Position numbers and translations under genes: made by a program. Shown here piece after piece: positions 53,940-64,000 of a stretch of DNA of 64,000 nt (position 1 is its first letter; the number at the start of each line of letters is the position of its first letter). Under the pieces are notes generated by a model. It saw nothing but the letters and a program-made list of their open reading frames with translations, searched no databases and was not told the origin of the DNA. Source of the DNA: Sphingomonas hengshuiensis (GTDB lineage Bacteria; Pseudomonadota; Alphaproteobacteria; Sphingomonadales; Sphingomonadaceae); NCBI GenBank assembly GCA_003240755.1, contig QFNF01000028.1, positions 5,077 through 69,076 on the forward strand, written 5' to 3'.

Positions 53940-54847
53940 TGCTGCCGTTCTCGCGGGTCGCCATCATCGGGATGGGCCTGATCGGGTCGTCGATCGCGCG
54001 CGCGATCCGCGCCGACATGCCGACCGTTCATGTCACGGGCCATGACGCGTCGCCCGAAGCGCGTGAGGCGGTGCGGGCGCTGGGCATCGTCGAGGATTGC
54101 ACCGACACCGCCGGCGCGGCGGTGATCGATGCCGATCTGGTGATCCTGTGCGTACCCGTCGGGGCGATCGGCGCGGTCGCTGCCGAGATCGCGCCCGACC
54201 TGCCCCCCGGCGTGGTGGTCAGCGATGTCGGATCGAGCAAGGCGGGCGTCGCCGCCGCGTTCGCCGCGTCGCTGCCCGGCGTCGCCGTCGTACCGGCGCA
54301 TCCCGTCGCGGGGACCGAACGCAGCGGTCCGGAAGCAGGCTTTGCCACGCTGTTCAAGGGGCGCTGGTGCATCCTGACCCCCGCCGCCGATGCCGATCCG
54401 ACCGCGATCGAGCGCGTTGCCGAATTCTGGCGGCGGCTGGGGGCGGATATCGAGACGATGGACGCGCAGCATCACGACCTGGTGCTGGCGATCACCAGCC
54501 ACCTGCCGCACCTGATCGCCTATACCATCGTCGGCACCGCATCCGATCTGGAGGCGGTGACGCAGAGCGAGGTCATCAAATATTCGGCGGGGGGCTTTCG
54601 CGACTTTACCCGCATCGCCGCGTCGGACCCGACGATGTGGCGCGACGTGTTCCTTGCCAACAAGGATGCGGTGCTGGCGATGCTCCAGCGTTTCTCCGAG
54701 GATCTGTCCGCGTTGCAACGCGCGATCCGATGGGACAAGGGTGACGAACTGTTCGACCTGTTCACCCGTACGCGCGCCATTCGCCGTTCGATCGTGGAAC
54801 AGGGACAGGACGATGCGCGCGAGGATTTCGGGCGCAATCACGGATAG
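53939..54847 (+). CDS. tyrC: Prephenate/arogenate (cyclohexadienyl) dehydrogenase
   Basis: A 302-residue NAD(P)-dependent enzyme of tyrosine synthesis. The dinucleotide fold is RVAIIGMGLIGSSIARAIRA at the N-terminus; VVSDVGSSKAGVAAAFAASL and VVPAHPVAGTERSGPEAGFA carry the family's active-site His; the C-terminal helical half has DAQHHDLVLAITSHLPHLIA and YSAGGFRDFTRIAASDPTMW. The ATG overlaps the hisC stop (TGATG), so the pair is coupled. The GFRDFTRIA block is typical for TyrA/TyrC. Whether prephenate or arogenate is preferred is not visible. Confidence 0.94.
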   Translation: MLPFSRVAIIGMGLIGSSIARAIRADMPTVHVTGHDASPEAREAVRALGIVEDCTDTAGAAVIDADLVILCVPVGAIGAVAAEIAPDLPPGVVVSDVGSSKAGVAAAFAASLPGVAVVPAHPVAGTERSGPEAGFATLFKGRWCILTPAADADPTAIERVAEFWRRLGADIETMDAQHHDLVLAITSHLPHLIAYTIVGTASDLEAVTQSEVIKYSAGGFRDFTRIAASDPTMWRDVFLANKDAVLAMLQRFSEDLSALQRAIRWDKGDELFDLFTRTRAIRRSIVEQGQDDAREDFGRNHG

Positions 54848-54853
54848 GCGTCT

Positions 54854-54885
54854 CCCGTCATTCCGGCCCCGGCCGGAGTGACGGG
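54854..54885. terminator. Long hairpin between convergent tyrC and the CocE-like gene
   Basis: CCCGTCATTCCGGCC (54854-54868) and GGCCGGAGTGACGGG (54871-54885) form a 15-bp stem with one central T-G pair and a 2-nt loop. There is no T tract. It begins 6 bp after the tyrC stop and probably protects or ends both transcripts. It resembles the REP cores (GTCATTCC). Confidence 0.55.
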
Positions 54886-54893
54886 GAACGGGA

Positions 54894-56819
54894 TCACTTC
54901 GCCGCGACGACCGGCAGCCACACCGCGCTGGGGTTCTTGCCGCCGCGCTCGATCGTTACCGTCGCCTTCCTGTACGCGTCCCTGGGCGCGGTGAAGATGT
55001 TCGGGACATAGGTCTGCGGATTGCGGTCGTAGAGCGGGAACAGCGACGACTGCACCTGCACCATGATGCGGTGGCCGGGCAGGAACACATGGTTCACGGT
55101 CGGCAGGCGGAAGCGGTAGCGCTGTGTCTTGTTCGCCGGAATCGGCGACGGTTTGGCGAAGTCGTTCCGATAGCGCCCGCGGAAGATGTCGAGGCTGATC
55201 GGCAGTTGGTACCCGCCCATCGCCGGCTGGCCGGGCACGACGTCGGGATAGACGTCGATCACCTTCACCACGAAATCGCCGTCGGTCCCGGTCGTCTTCG
55301 CAAAGATGTCGGCGATCGGCGCGCCCGCGACCTTGACCGGCCGGGTCAGCACCGGGGTCTGGTACGTCATCACGTCGGTGCGGCCGTCGACATGGCGCTG
55401 GTCGCTGACCAGCCACGCCTTCCACCGGCCATCGTCGAAATTGACCGGACGTGACAGATGCGGGACCGGCTTGGCGGGGTCGGAGACATAGCTGTCGCCG
55501 CCGGCCTGCGGAGCGGCAAAGCCCAGATCACCGTCGGCGCCGAGATAGATCGGCTGCAACGGCGCGGCGCATCCCGTCTCGCACGCCAGCGGCCAGTTGG
55601 TCAGTTCGTCCCAGTGATTCTCGCCGGTATTGTAGATCAGCGCCTGCGGCGGAGTGAACGCCGGGCGGCCGTCGCGCAGATACTGGTCGAAGAACGGGAA
55701 CAGGTAATTCTGCCGCCATTGCAGCGCGGTGTCGCCGTTGAACTTAAGGTCGCCCAGCGTCGAGCCGTCGTAATTGGCGCCGCTGTGGCGCCACGGCCCC
55801 ATGACCAGGAAGTTGTTCCCGCCCTTGCCCTTTGCCTTCAGCGCTTCCCATGCGGTGATGGCGCCGTACATGTCCTCCTGATCCCACAGGCCCTGTTCCC
55901 ACATGGTCGGCACGTTGGAGGGATTGGCGGCGATCAGCTTGTCCAGCGCCTGTCCCTGCCAATAGGCGTCATAGGACGGATGCGCCACGAAGCGCTGCCA
56001 GAAGGGCAGTTGCGCATAGCCCGATGCCTTGGCCCAGTCGTTGGCCGAGCCGACGTTCCGGAACTGGTCGTAATCGTCATAGGTGGTCGATGGCGGTGCG
56101 GCGCCCGGCCCCTTGTAGCCGGTCTGGCTGCCGATCCAGCCAATATTGGCGAGGCGGAACGCACCGTAATGGAACCAGTCGTCGCCCATCCAGCCGTCGA
56201 TCATCGGGCTTTCGGGGGCCGCGACCTTCAGTGCGGGATGCGGGTTGAGCAGCGCCATGACGACGGTGAAGCCTTCGTACGACGATCCCAGCATTCCGAC
56301 GCGGCCGTTGCTTTCGGGCAGGTTCGCCTTGTTCACCAGCCAGTCGATCGTGTCATAGGCGTCGGTGACATGATCGACATTGGTCGGGTTCAGCGGTCCG
56401 CGAACCGGGCGGGTGACGACATAGTCGCCCTCCGACCCGTATTTGCCGCGAATGTCCTGGAACACGCGGATATAGCCGGCGCGGGTGAACACCTCGTCCC
56501 CCTGCGGCAGGGCGGCGACATAGCTGGTGCTGTCGGAGCGTGCGACGCGGCCCGACGCGTTATAGGGGGTGCGGGTCAGCAGGATCGGCGCGTTCGCCGC
56601 GCCCTTGGGAATCATGATGACCGTGTGCAGCTTCACCCCGTCGCGCATCGGGATCATCACTTCGCGCTTCACATAGTCGTATTTGTCGGTCGGCGGCACG
56701 AAGTTCGCCGGAATGTCGCCCCTGGTCGGCCAGATGTCGGGACCGGGCGCGGTCTGTGCGGCGAGGGTCGAAGCGCCGAGCGCGAGGGTGCAGGCAAGGA
56801 GAAGCGGGCGGATACGCAT
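54894..56819 (-). CDS. CocE/NonD family hydrolase (X-Pro dipeptidyl peptidase S15 type)
   Basis: A 641-residue exported serine hydrolase. A signal peptide (MRIRPLLLACTLALGASTLA) precedes YVKREVMIPMRDGVKLHTVI, then GYIRVFQDIRGKYGSEGDYV, and the nucleophile GRVGMLGSSYEGFTVVMALL near residue 178. A PWRHSG motif near 345 likely holds the catalytic His. The C-terminal jelly-roll domain (about 430-640) is typical of S15/CocE enzymes such as glutaryl-7-ACA acylase and cocaine esterase. The substrate cannot be told apart between peptides and esters. A direct repeat lies upstream at 56934-56950. Confidence 0.9.
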   Translation of the reverse strand: MRIRPLLLACTLALGASTLAAQTAPGPDIWPTRGDIPANFVPPTDKYDYVKREVMIPMRDGVKLHTVIMIPKGAANAPILLTRTPYNASGRVARSDSTSYVAALPQGDEVFTRAGYIRVFQDIRGKYGSEGDYVVTRPVRGPLNPTNVDHVTDAYDTIDWLVNKANLPESNGRVGMLGSSYEGFTVVMALLNPHPALKVAAPESPMIDGWMGDDWFHYGAFRLANIGWIGSQTGYKGPGAAPPSTTYDDYDQFRNVGSANDWAKASGYAQLPFWQRFVAHPSYDAYWQGQALDKLIAANPSNVPTMWEQGLWDQEDMYGAITAWEALKAKGKGGNNFLVMGPWRHSGANYDGSTLGDLKFNGDTALQWRQNYLFPFFDQYLRDGRPAFTPPQALIYNTGENHWDELTNWPLACETGCAAPLQPIYLGADGDLGFAAPQAGGDSYVSDPAKPVPHLSRPVNFDDGRWKAWLVSDQRHVDGRTDVMTYQTPVLTRPVKVAGAPIADIFAKTTGTDGDFVVKVIDVYPDVVPGQPAMGGYQLPISLDIFRGRYRNDFAKPSPIPANKTQRYRFRLPTVNHVFLPGHRIMVQVQSSLFPLYDRNPQTYVPNIFTAPRDAYRKATVTIERGGKNPSAVWLPVVAAK

Positions 56820-56981
56820 GAAAGCAAGGACTCCTGACCCATCGCCGGACGGCGATGCGATGATGTCACATCGTTCGGCGGAGCGTCGGGGAAGTCAATA
56901 TGGGCAACGTCGATATCGGCACGATCGGCGCCAAAGTTCACTAAGTTCACACTCGTGACGTTTTCGCGCACGACGCGACGA

Positions 56982-57011
56982 CCGGTGGTGAAGCGCGCGC
57001 TCCACCACCGG
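56982..57011 (-). terminator. Stem-loop after ftsH
   Basis: CCGGTGGTG (56982-56990) and CACCACCGG (57003-57011) pair around a GC-rich loop, 9 bp after the ftsH stop. No T tract follows, so termination is uncertain; it may protect the 3' end. Confidence 0.5.
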
Positions 57012-57020
57012 AATGGCCGT

Positions 57021-58982
<1,962 letters not shown>

Positions 58983-59009
58983 GCGGACATGCTACCTCTT
59001 CGTCCACCC

Positions 59010-59037
59010 AAGATAGGCTCGGCCCGGTTAATGGCAA
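59010..59037 (-). promoter_or_regulatory. Candidate promoter of ftsH
   Basis: On the minus strand, TTGCCA (59032-59037) and TATCTT (59010-59015) are 16 bp apart, about 27 bp upstream of the ftsH start codon. I see no sigma-32-type motif. Confidence 0.45.
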
Positions 59038-59051
59038 TGGAACAACGTCGA

Positions 59052-60077
59052 TCAGCGTGATCGACGCGGCGGAGCGGGGCGGAAATGCCAGATTCCGCGC
59101 GCTGCCGAGGCCAGAACGCCGGCCTGCGTCGCGGTTCCGCCCGAATCGAGGGCGTCGAGCAGCGATTCGATGTTGGCGGCGTCGGACCATTGGCCCTCGG
59201 CGATGCTTCCGATCCCCCGAACGTCACCGATCGCGCGGCGGGCGAGTCGGCGGCGCAGTTCGCGGGGCAGGTCGGTCGTGTCGAGGCGGCATTCGCCGAC
59301 ATCGGCGTCGCGACTGCGGGCGCGCCACAGCCAGTCGGCGGTTTCGGTCAGGGCGGCGTCGACCTCGCGGCAATGCGCGGCGGCGGCGGCGAGGGCGAGC
59401 GGGTCGAGATGCCCGGCCGCCAGCAGCGCGCGTGCGTGGGTGCGATCGTGGCGGGGATCGGTGTTGGACGGGTCGTCGATGAAGAGCAGGCGGGTGGCGA
59501 TGGTGCGCAGGTCGTCGCGACGCCAGGCGAGGAGGGGGCGGACGATGGGGATATGCGGCGTCTGCCCCCCCCGCCCGCGCCCAACGTCGTGCCAGCGTTC
59601 GGAATCGAAGTCCCAGCGCGGGCGGATGCCGGCAAGGCCGGCGGGGCCCGAGCCACGCGCGGCGCGCATCAGGAAGGTTTCGGCCTGATCGTCGGCGTGA
59701 TGCGCGGTGGCGATCGCGCCAGCACGGGCGGCCGATGCCCAGTCGGCGAGCAGGGCGTAGCGGGCGTGGCGGGCCCGCGCCTGGATACTGGCGCCGGCGG
59801 GGGGGCTGTCGGGCGTCAGCGTCGCATGGGCGATGGCATGGGCGCGGCACCAGTCGGCGACCATCGCGGCTTCGTCGGCGGACGCGGCGCGCAGGCGGTG
59901 GTCGACGGTGGCGGCGATCACGCTGTTCGGGAACGCCGCGGCGGCGAGGGCGAGGAGCGCCATCGAATCGGGCCCGCCGGAGACGGCGATCGCCAGCGGG
60001 CGGTCGGGCGTGGGCGCGGGGGTCAGCGCCGCCAGGTCGCGGGTGAAGCGGGCAAGGGCGTCCGGGGGCGGGGTCAT
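59052..60077 (-). CDS. tilS: tRNA(Ile)-lysidine synthase
   Basis: A 341-residue enzyme that converts C34 of a minor tRNA-Ile to lysidine so it reads AUA. The PP-loop ATP site is LAIAVSGGPDSMALLALAAA near residue 30, followed by VIAATVDHRLRAASADEAAM and IATAHHADDQAETFLMRAAR, the family core. RPLLAWRRDDLRTIATRLLF and DDPSNTDPRHDRTHAR are also TilS-like. It is shorter than E. coli TilS, lacking most of the C-terminal domains, as in other Alphaproteobacteria. It lies in the usual cpoB-tilS-ftsH order. Confidence 0.92.
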   Translation of the reverse strand: MTPPPDALARFTRDLAALTPAPTPDRPLAIAVSGGPDSMALLALAAAAFPNSVIAATVDHRLRAASADEAAMVADWCRAHAIAHATLTPDSPPAGASIQARARHARYALLADWASAARAGAIATAHHADDQAETFLMRAARGSGPAGLAGIRPRWDFDSERWHDVGRGRGGQTPHIPIVRPLLAWRRDDLRTIATRLLFIDDPSNTDPRHDRTHARALLAAGHLDPLALAAAAAHCREVDAALTETADWLWRARSRDADVGECRLDTTDLPRELRRRLARRAIGDVRGIGSIAEGQWSDAANIESLLDALDSGGTATQAGVLASAARGIWHFRPAPPRRSR

Positions 60078-60147
60078 GGCGTGTGACGCGGGATGGGGGA
60101 TGCGGCGAACACGAACAATGGCATTGGCCGGGCTCCCCCCGTCCCGT

Positions 60148-60272
60148 CCGCCCTTTGCGGCGAGCGCAGGCTCGCGCCGGTCGAGAACCGACGTCGGGCG
60201 GGGGGCACCACAAACGCCGGGTTCCCGACAGGCGCTTCTCGACAGGTCCGGCAGCTACTCAGGACCAACGGG
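60148..60272. repeat. Mosaic intergenic repeat (GTCGAGAACCG family)
   Basis: A non-coding block between tilS and the CpoB-like gene, containing GCGAGCGCAGGCTCGCGCC (a hairpin), GTCGAGAACCG (60180-60190), GCGCTTCTCGACAGG and GCAGCTACTCAGGACCAACG. It is related to 11036, 16338 and 44493. Confidence 0.6.
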
Positions 60273-60290
60273 GGCGGCAGCCGCCGGCCC

Positions 60291-61277
60291 TCATGCCGCG
60301 CATTTGTTGGCCGTCCGCCCCTTTGCGACATCCGCCTTCATCGCCGCCGATATCCTTTCGCCATAGACGTCGGTCAGTTCTCCATAGACGTCGCAGGCTT
60401 CCTTGGTCTTTTTCAGTCGGGTGAGCGCGTCGGCAAGGTAGAACAGGCTATCGGGGGCGCGTTCGCCGTCGGGCATGTTCTTGTAGTTGTCGTAGAATTC
60501 GCGGCTGGCGAGGCTGGGCTTGCCATCGTCGAGGAACGCGCGGCCGATCAGGTTCTGGGCATAGCTGGCGCGGCGATGCTTCGGATATTTCGTCACGACC
60601 GGACGCAGCGCGGCGATCGCTTCGGGATAGAGCTTCGCATTCCACAGGCGGAAGCCGTAGAGATAGCCATCCTCCGCCGCGTCGCCCGAACTGGCCCGCT
60701 CGATCGCGGCGATGCGGCTGGCGCGGGCGGGATCGGCGGCGGCGGGCGCGGTGACGGCCGGCGGGCGGACCGTGCCACCGCCGAGCGTCCCGCCGCCATT
60801 GCCCGGACCGCGCGCGGGCGGCGTGTCGGTCGAGGTGTCGCCGGCGGCGGCCACCGCGCCGGGGGTGGCGGGGGCGACCGGCGGGGCGCCGGCGGTTTCC
60901 AGTCCCTTGATCCGGGTGTCGGTCGCGCTCTTGTACGCCTCGAACGCCTGTTCGAGCTGGCGCAGCTTGTACTGCGCCTGTTCGAGCTGGCCGGTCAGCG
61001 ACTGCTGCTGCGATTCGAGCGCATCGACCCGCGCGGTCAGCGTGGCGAGCGGGCCGCTCGACGGGCTGCCGGGAATCTCGGTCGGCTGGGCAGGCGCGGT
61101 GATCTGTGGCTCGACCTGGTTCGGGGTGCCGCCGGGAAAGACCTTGCGCTGCACCGCGCGCATCTCGCGTTCCAGCTTGTTCACGCGCGGCTCGATCTGG
61201 CTCGCGCTCTGGGCGGTGGCGGGAACGGCGGCGAACAGGCCCAGCGCGAGGAGTGGCAGGGCATCGAGGTAACGCAT
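60291..61277 (-). CDS. cpoB: CpoB/YbgF-like TPR protein
   Basis: A 328-residue exported protein. The signal peptide is MRYLDALPLLALGLFAAVPA with TAQ. A coiled-coil region (about residues 25-120: EPRVNKLEREMRAVQRKVFP and ALESQQQSLTGQLEQAQYKL) is followed by a Gly/Pro linker and three tetratricopeptide repeats (about 205-328: DGYLYGFRLWNAKLYPEAIA, LRPVVTKYPKHRRASYAQNL and DGERAPDSLFYLADALTRLK). This is the layout of CpoB/YbgF, the periplasmic coordinator of PBP1B and Tol-Pal. No tol-pal genes are in the window, so the name is by family and by its place before tilS. Confidence 0.85.
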   Translation of the reverse strand: MRYLDALPLLALGLFAAVPATAQSASQIEPRVNKLEREMRAVQRKVFPGGTPNQVEPQITAPAQPTEIPGSPSSGPLATLTARVDALESQQQSLTGQLEQAQYKLRQLEQAFEAYKSATDTRIKGLETAGAPPVAPATPGAVAAAGDTSTDTPPARGPGNGGGTLGGGTVRPPAVTAPAAADPARASRIAAIERASSGDAAEDGYLYGFRLWNAKLYPEAIAALRPVVTKYPKHRRASYAQNLIGRAFLDDGKPSLASREFYDNYKNMPDGERAPDSLFYLADALTRLKKTKEACDVYGELTDVYGERISAAMKADVAKGRTANKCAA

Positions 61278-61345
61278 GAAAACTCCCCCCGGAGCATGAC
61301 GGTGAACAGGCAGCATGACCCTAGGCGACCGACCTGTCGCCATCC

Positions 61346-62167
61346 TTAACCGGCGGGCGGCGGGGTCGGCGTGCCGCCGCCGCGTGCCCGCAAGGCTTCC
61401 GCGCTGATGCCCACGGTGATCGCGCGTTCGGCGGTGCCGAGCGGCGGCACGTTCGATCCGTTGACGGTGACGGTAATCAGGTCGGGGCGACCGGTGCGGA
61501 TCTGCGGGTTGCGGGCGGTCATCGGCACGTCGTAGCGCTCGCCCGCCGCCATTTCCTTGTTCACCAGCGTGCCGGTGTCGTCGAAGATGCGGACCCAGGC
61601 CGGGCCGGTCGCGGTCAGCGTGACCTGTCCGCCGCCCGCCGGTACGGGCGCCGATGCCGGCGCGGCCGCGCCCGCGACCGGCGCCGGGGTCGGCGAGGGC
61701 AGCATGCCGAGATCGCCGGCCACGGTCGCCGCGGGCGCGGTCACGGCCTCGTCCCGGCGGAACAGCGAGGTGCCGAAATAGAGGCCGACGCCGAGCAGCA
61801 GCACGATCGCGACCGCCGCCGCGATCGCCACCAGCCCGCCCGACGGCCCGCGGCGCATGTCGATCGGTTCGAGATCCTGCAACGGTTCGGGCCGCTGGTA
61901 ATTGGCGGCGAGTTCGGCGCGCAGCGCCCGGGCGACCTCGGTCTCGTCGATGTTGACCGCACGGGCATAGGCGCGGCCGAAGCCCATCGCATAGGTGATC
62001 GAGGGCAGCGCCTGGAACTTGCCGTCCTCGACCGCTTCGAGGTGGCGCAGCGGGATGCGGGTGCGCTGAGCGATGTCGGACAGGGTCAGGCCCTGCGCCT
62101 CGCGCGCCGAACGCAGCATCATGCCCGCCGTCCGCGGCGTGCCCGTGGTGCTGTCGCCGTCCATCAT
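61346..62167 (-). CDS. RodZ-like HTH membrane protein
   Basis: A 273-residue bitopic membrane protein. The N-terminal XRE helix-turn-helix (about residues 15-80) has AGMMLRSAREAQGLTLSDIA, QRTRIPLRHLEAVEDGKFQA and SITYAMGFGRAYARAVNIDE, the RodZ pattern. One transmembrane helix (about 117-135, VAIAAAVAIVLLLGVGLYFG) and a Pro/Ala stretch lead to a periplasmic DUF4115-like domain (TLTATGPAWVRIFDDTGTLV). RodZ links MreB to the wall machinery; MreB-type genes are not in view. ATGs at 62167 and 62164 are adjacent, after GGAAGGG. Confidence 0.87.
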   Translation of the reverse strand: MMDGDSTTGTPRTAGMMLRSAREAQGLTLSDIAQRTRIPLRHLEAVEDGKFQALPSITYAMGFGRAYARAVNIDETEVARALRAELAANYQRPEPLQDLEPIDMRRGPSGGLVAIAAAVAIVLLLGVGLYFGTSLFRRDEAVTAPAATVAGDLGMLPSPTPAPVAGAAAPASAPVPAGGGQVTLTATGPAWVRIFDDTGTLVNKEMAAGERYDVPMTARNPQIRTGRPDLITVTVNGSNVPPLGTAERAITVGISAEALRARGGGTPTPPPAG

Positions 62168-62317
62168 TCGTACCCTTCCAACGCGCTGATCGTCCGCCCC
62201 CGGTCGTCCTGCGGTTTCGGCCAGCCGGCTGCGGCTGTCAACGCCGGAGCGGGGGGGAGAAGCGAGGAAATTTGGCGGCGGGGCGGTGGTGTTCGGGGCG
62301 GGGCCCCGCCACCCCTC

Positions 62318-62409
62318 GCTGCGCGAGCGGTCCCCCTCCCCACCTTGTGGGGAGGATTTGTTTGTCCTCCCCGGCATGGGTGGGGGGACCGCCGCGTAGC
62401 GGGGAGGAT
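62318..62409. repeat. Inverted repeat cluster after ptsP
   Basis: Two related arms flank the gap: GCTGCGCGAGCGGTCCCCCT with CCCC, and GGGGGGACCGCCGCGTAGCG with GGGAGG. Inside is CCTCCCCACCTTGTGGGGAGG, a strong hairpin. The TCCTCCCC/GGGGAGGA core is the same as at 20607-20628. It starts immediately after the ptsP stop and probably ends that transcript. Confidence 0.6.
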
Positions 62410-64000
62410 CTAGCTGAGTTCGACGCCGTTCACGCTGGCCCATTCCTCCAGCGCGGGGCGCAGGGTGCGGGCGGGCGTGGCGAGCAGGCGGTCGATTTCG
62501 GCCATCGCCGCCCGGCGATCGAGCGAGCGGATCATCGCCTTTACCGGGCCTACCGCGGCGGGGGTGATCGACAGGCGGTCGATGCCCAGCGCGATCAGCG
62601 CCATCGCCTCCAGCGGACGCCCGCCCATCTCGCCGCACACCGCGACCGGCTTGCCCGCATCGTGCGCGGCACGGGTGACGCGGCGCAGGAAGCGCAGGAT
62701 CGCCGGGCTGAGCCAGTCGTAGCGCACCGCCAGCCTGGGGTCGGCGCGGTCGGCGGCGAACAGGAACTGGGTAAGGTCGTTGGTGCCGATCGACAGGAAA
62801 TCGAGGCTGGGCCACAGGAAATCGAGCACATCGGCCAGCGCCGGCACCTCCAGCATCGCGCCGTAGCGGATCTCGGTCGGCAGCGACTTGCCCCGCCCGT
62901 GCAGCCATTCGCGCTGCGCCTCGAACAAGGTGCGGGCTTCCTCGAACTCCCAGGGTTCGCTGACCATCGGGAACATGACGTTGAGCGTGCGGCCCGACGC
63001 CGCCTCGATCAGCGCACGCGCCTGCGCCTTCATCAGCCCGTCGCGGCCGAGCGCGAGGCGCAGCGCGCGCCAGCCCATCGCCGGATTTTCCTCGTCATGG
63101 CCATCGGCATGGTCGAGATAGGGCAGTGCCTTGTCCCCGCCGATATCGACGGTGCGGAACACGACCGGACGGTCGCCGGCCACGTCCAGCACGTCGCGAT
63201 ACAGGCGCTGCTGGCGTTCGCGCTGCGGCAGGGTGGCGGACACGAGGAACTGGAATTCGGTGCGGAACAGGCCGATGCCGTCGGCGCCGGTCAGGTCGAG
63301 CGCCGCCACGTCGTCGCGCAGGCCCGCATTGACCATCATCGTGACGCGGTGGCCGTCCTTCGTCACCGGCGGTTCGCCCTTCATCGCGGCAAAGGCGGCA
63401 CGGCGTTTCTGGGTCAGCGCCAGCTTCGCCTCGAACGCCTCCTCCATCGCCGGGGTCGGGCGGATGACCAGCAGGTCCTCGACCGAGTTGAGCAGCAGCC
63501 GATCCCCCTCGGCGATCAGGCGGCGGACGTCGCGGACGCGGCCCAGCACCGGCACGCCCATCGCGCGGGCGACGATGACGACATGCGCGGTCAGCGACCC
63601 TTCCTCCAGCACCACCCCCTTCAGGCGGCGGCGGTCATATTCGAGCAGCTCGGCGGGACCCAGGTTGCGCGCGATCAGGATCGTGTCCTGCCGCAGGCCC
63701 ATCTGCGCGGCGGTGCCGAGCTGGCCCGACACGATGCGCAGCAACCGGTTGGACAGGTCCTCCAGATCGTGCATCCGGTCGGCGAGCAGCGGGTCCTTTA
63801 TCTCGCGCATCCGCATCCGGGTACGCTGCTGGACGCGTTCGATCGCCGCCTCGGCGGTCAGGCCGCTGTCGATCGCCTCGTTGATGCGCCTCGCCCAGCC
63901 TTCGTCATAGGCGAACATCTTGTAGGTCGCGAGCACCTCGTCATGTTCGCCGCCGACGCCGAATTCGGCCTGGTTCGACATGCGTTCGATCTGGTCGCGC
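62410..64000 (-). CDS. ptsP: Phosphoenolpyruvate-protein phosphotransferase PtsP (partial, N-terminus off window)
   Basis: Enzyme I of the nitrogen PTS, passing phosphate from PEP to NPr. The frame continues past 64000 (RDQIER precedes MSNQAEFG), so the regulatory N-terminal GAF domain is probably outside. Visible (530 residues): the phospho-His region EEGSLTAHVVIVARAMGVPV, and the PEP-utilising barrel with ADGIGLFRTEFQFLVSATLP, VFRTVDIGGDKALPYLD, SIGTNDLTQFLFAADRADPR and the catalytic cysteine in GKPVAVCGEMGGRPLEAMAL. Length and order fit PtsP. Confidence 0.93.
   Translation of the reverse strand, partial: RDQIERMSNQAEFGVGGEHDEVLATYKMFAYDEGWARRINEAIDSGLTAEAAIERVQQRTRMRMREIKDPLLADRMHDLEDLSNRLLRIVSGQLGTAAQMGLRQDTILIARNLGPAELLEYDRRRLKGVVLEEGSLTAHVVIVARAMGVPVLGRVRDVRRLIAEGDRLLLNSVEDLLVIRPTPAMEEAFEAKLALTQKRRAAFAAMKGEPPVTKDGHRVTMMVNAGLRDDVAALDLTGADGIGLFRTEFQFLVSATLPQRERQQRLYRDVLDVAGDRPVVFRTVDIGGDKALPYLDHADGHDEENPAMGWRALRLALGRDGLMKAQARALIEAASGRTLNVMFPMVSEPWEFEEARTLFEAQREWLHGRGKSLPTEIRYGAMLEVPALADVLDFLWPSLDFLSIGTNDLTQFLFAADRADPRLAVRYDWLSPAILRFLRRVTRAAHDAGKPVAVCGEMGGRPLEAMALIALGIDRLSITPAAVGPVKAMIRSLDRRAAMAEIDRLLATPARTLRPALEEWASVNGVELS

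Overview
The window is about 64 kb of GC-rich chromosomal DNA, densely packed with genes. It most likely comes from a sphingomonad (Alphaproteobacteria, Sphingomonadaceae or a close relative). The evidence is the rpmF-plsX-fabH-ihfA-merR cluster, a circularly permuted two-piece tmRNA gene encoding the tag ANDNEALAIAA, an in-frame prfB with no programmed frameshift, a hisC-tyrC-type cluster beside metX-metW, TSUP and TonB-receptor genes, and several families of short GC-rich intergenic palindromes. I saw no rRNA, no tRNA, no CRISPR array, no prophage and no intact transposon. The only mobile DNA is the wreck of one IS3-family element.

Layout. 1-3.3 kb: the left end cuts an aspartate-aminotransferase-like gene, followed by a fused pabB-pabC folate gene and a metallo-beta-lactamase-fold hydrolase. 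3.4-6.5 kb: rpmF-plsX-fabH-ihfA-merR (ribosome, phospholipid and fatty-acid initiation, nucleoid protein). 6.5-11 kb: a class A penicillin-binding protein, release factor 2 and a predicted lipoprotein methyltransferase. 11.2-13.9 kb (minus): lemA, two TPM-domain genes and a NUDIX gene. 14-16.3 kb: mscL, an Rrf2 regulator with a cysteine cluster, the tmRNA gene and a TSUP permease. 16.5-24.3 kb: GH130, chorismate mutase, a long-chain polyprenyl diphosphate synthase, a nitronate-monooxygenase-like enzyme, YjbQ, lysC, a shortened ubiG, DUF1810 and a PQQ-type sugar dehydrogenase lipoprotein.

24.4-35.6 kb is the transcription-translation superoperon rimP-nusA-ylxR-infB-(membrane protein)-rbfA-tdk-truB-rpsO-pnp. 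It has a good promoter candidate at its head, strong terminators after rpsO and pnp, and a series of hairpins in the pnp leader. 35.7-44.5 kb: a molybdopterin enzyme with its cytochrome b, a flavin reductase, a second TSUP, TerC, then a TonB-receptor-like outer-membrane protein with a small secreted partner, divergent from a two-component system. 44.6-49.2 kb: an M20 peptidase, katG and the IS3 remnant. 49.3-54.9 kb: DUF72, a lipoprotein, metW-metX, and hisC-tyrC. 54.9-64 kb (all minus): a CocE/NonD esterase or peptidase, ftsH, tilS, a CpoB/YbgF-like TPR protein, a RodZ-like HTH membrane protein and ptsP, which runs off the right edge.

Most of the window is core housekeeping. I did not find a convincing new multi-gene system. 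The points most worth a second look are the repeated loop motif at the end of the tmRNA gene, a REP-like doublet whose two halves differ only by compensatory base-pair changes, the pnp leader hairpins, the missing N-terminus of ubiG, and the receptor/secreted protein/two-component cluster at 39.6-44.5 kb. Functions are inferred from protein motifs read by eye; no database search was possible.
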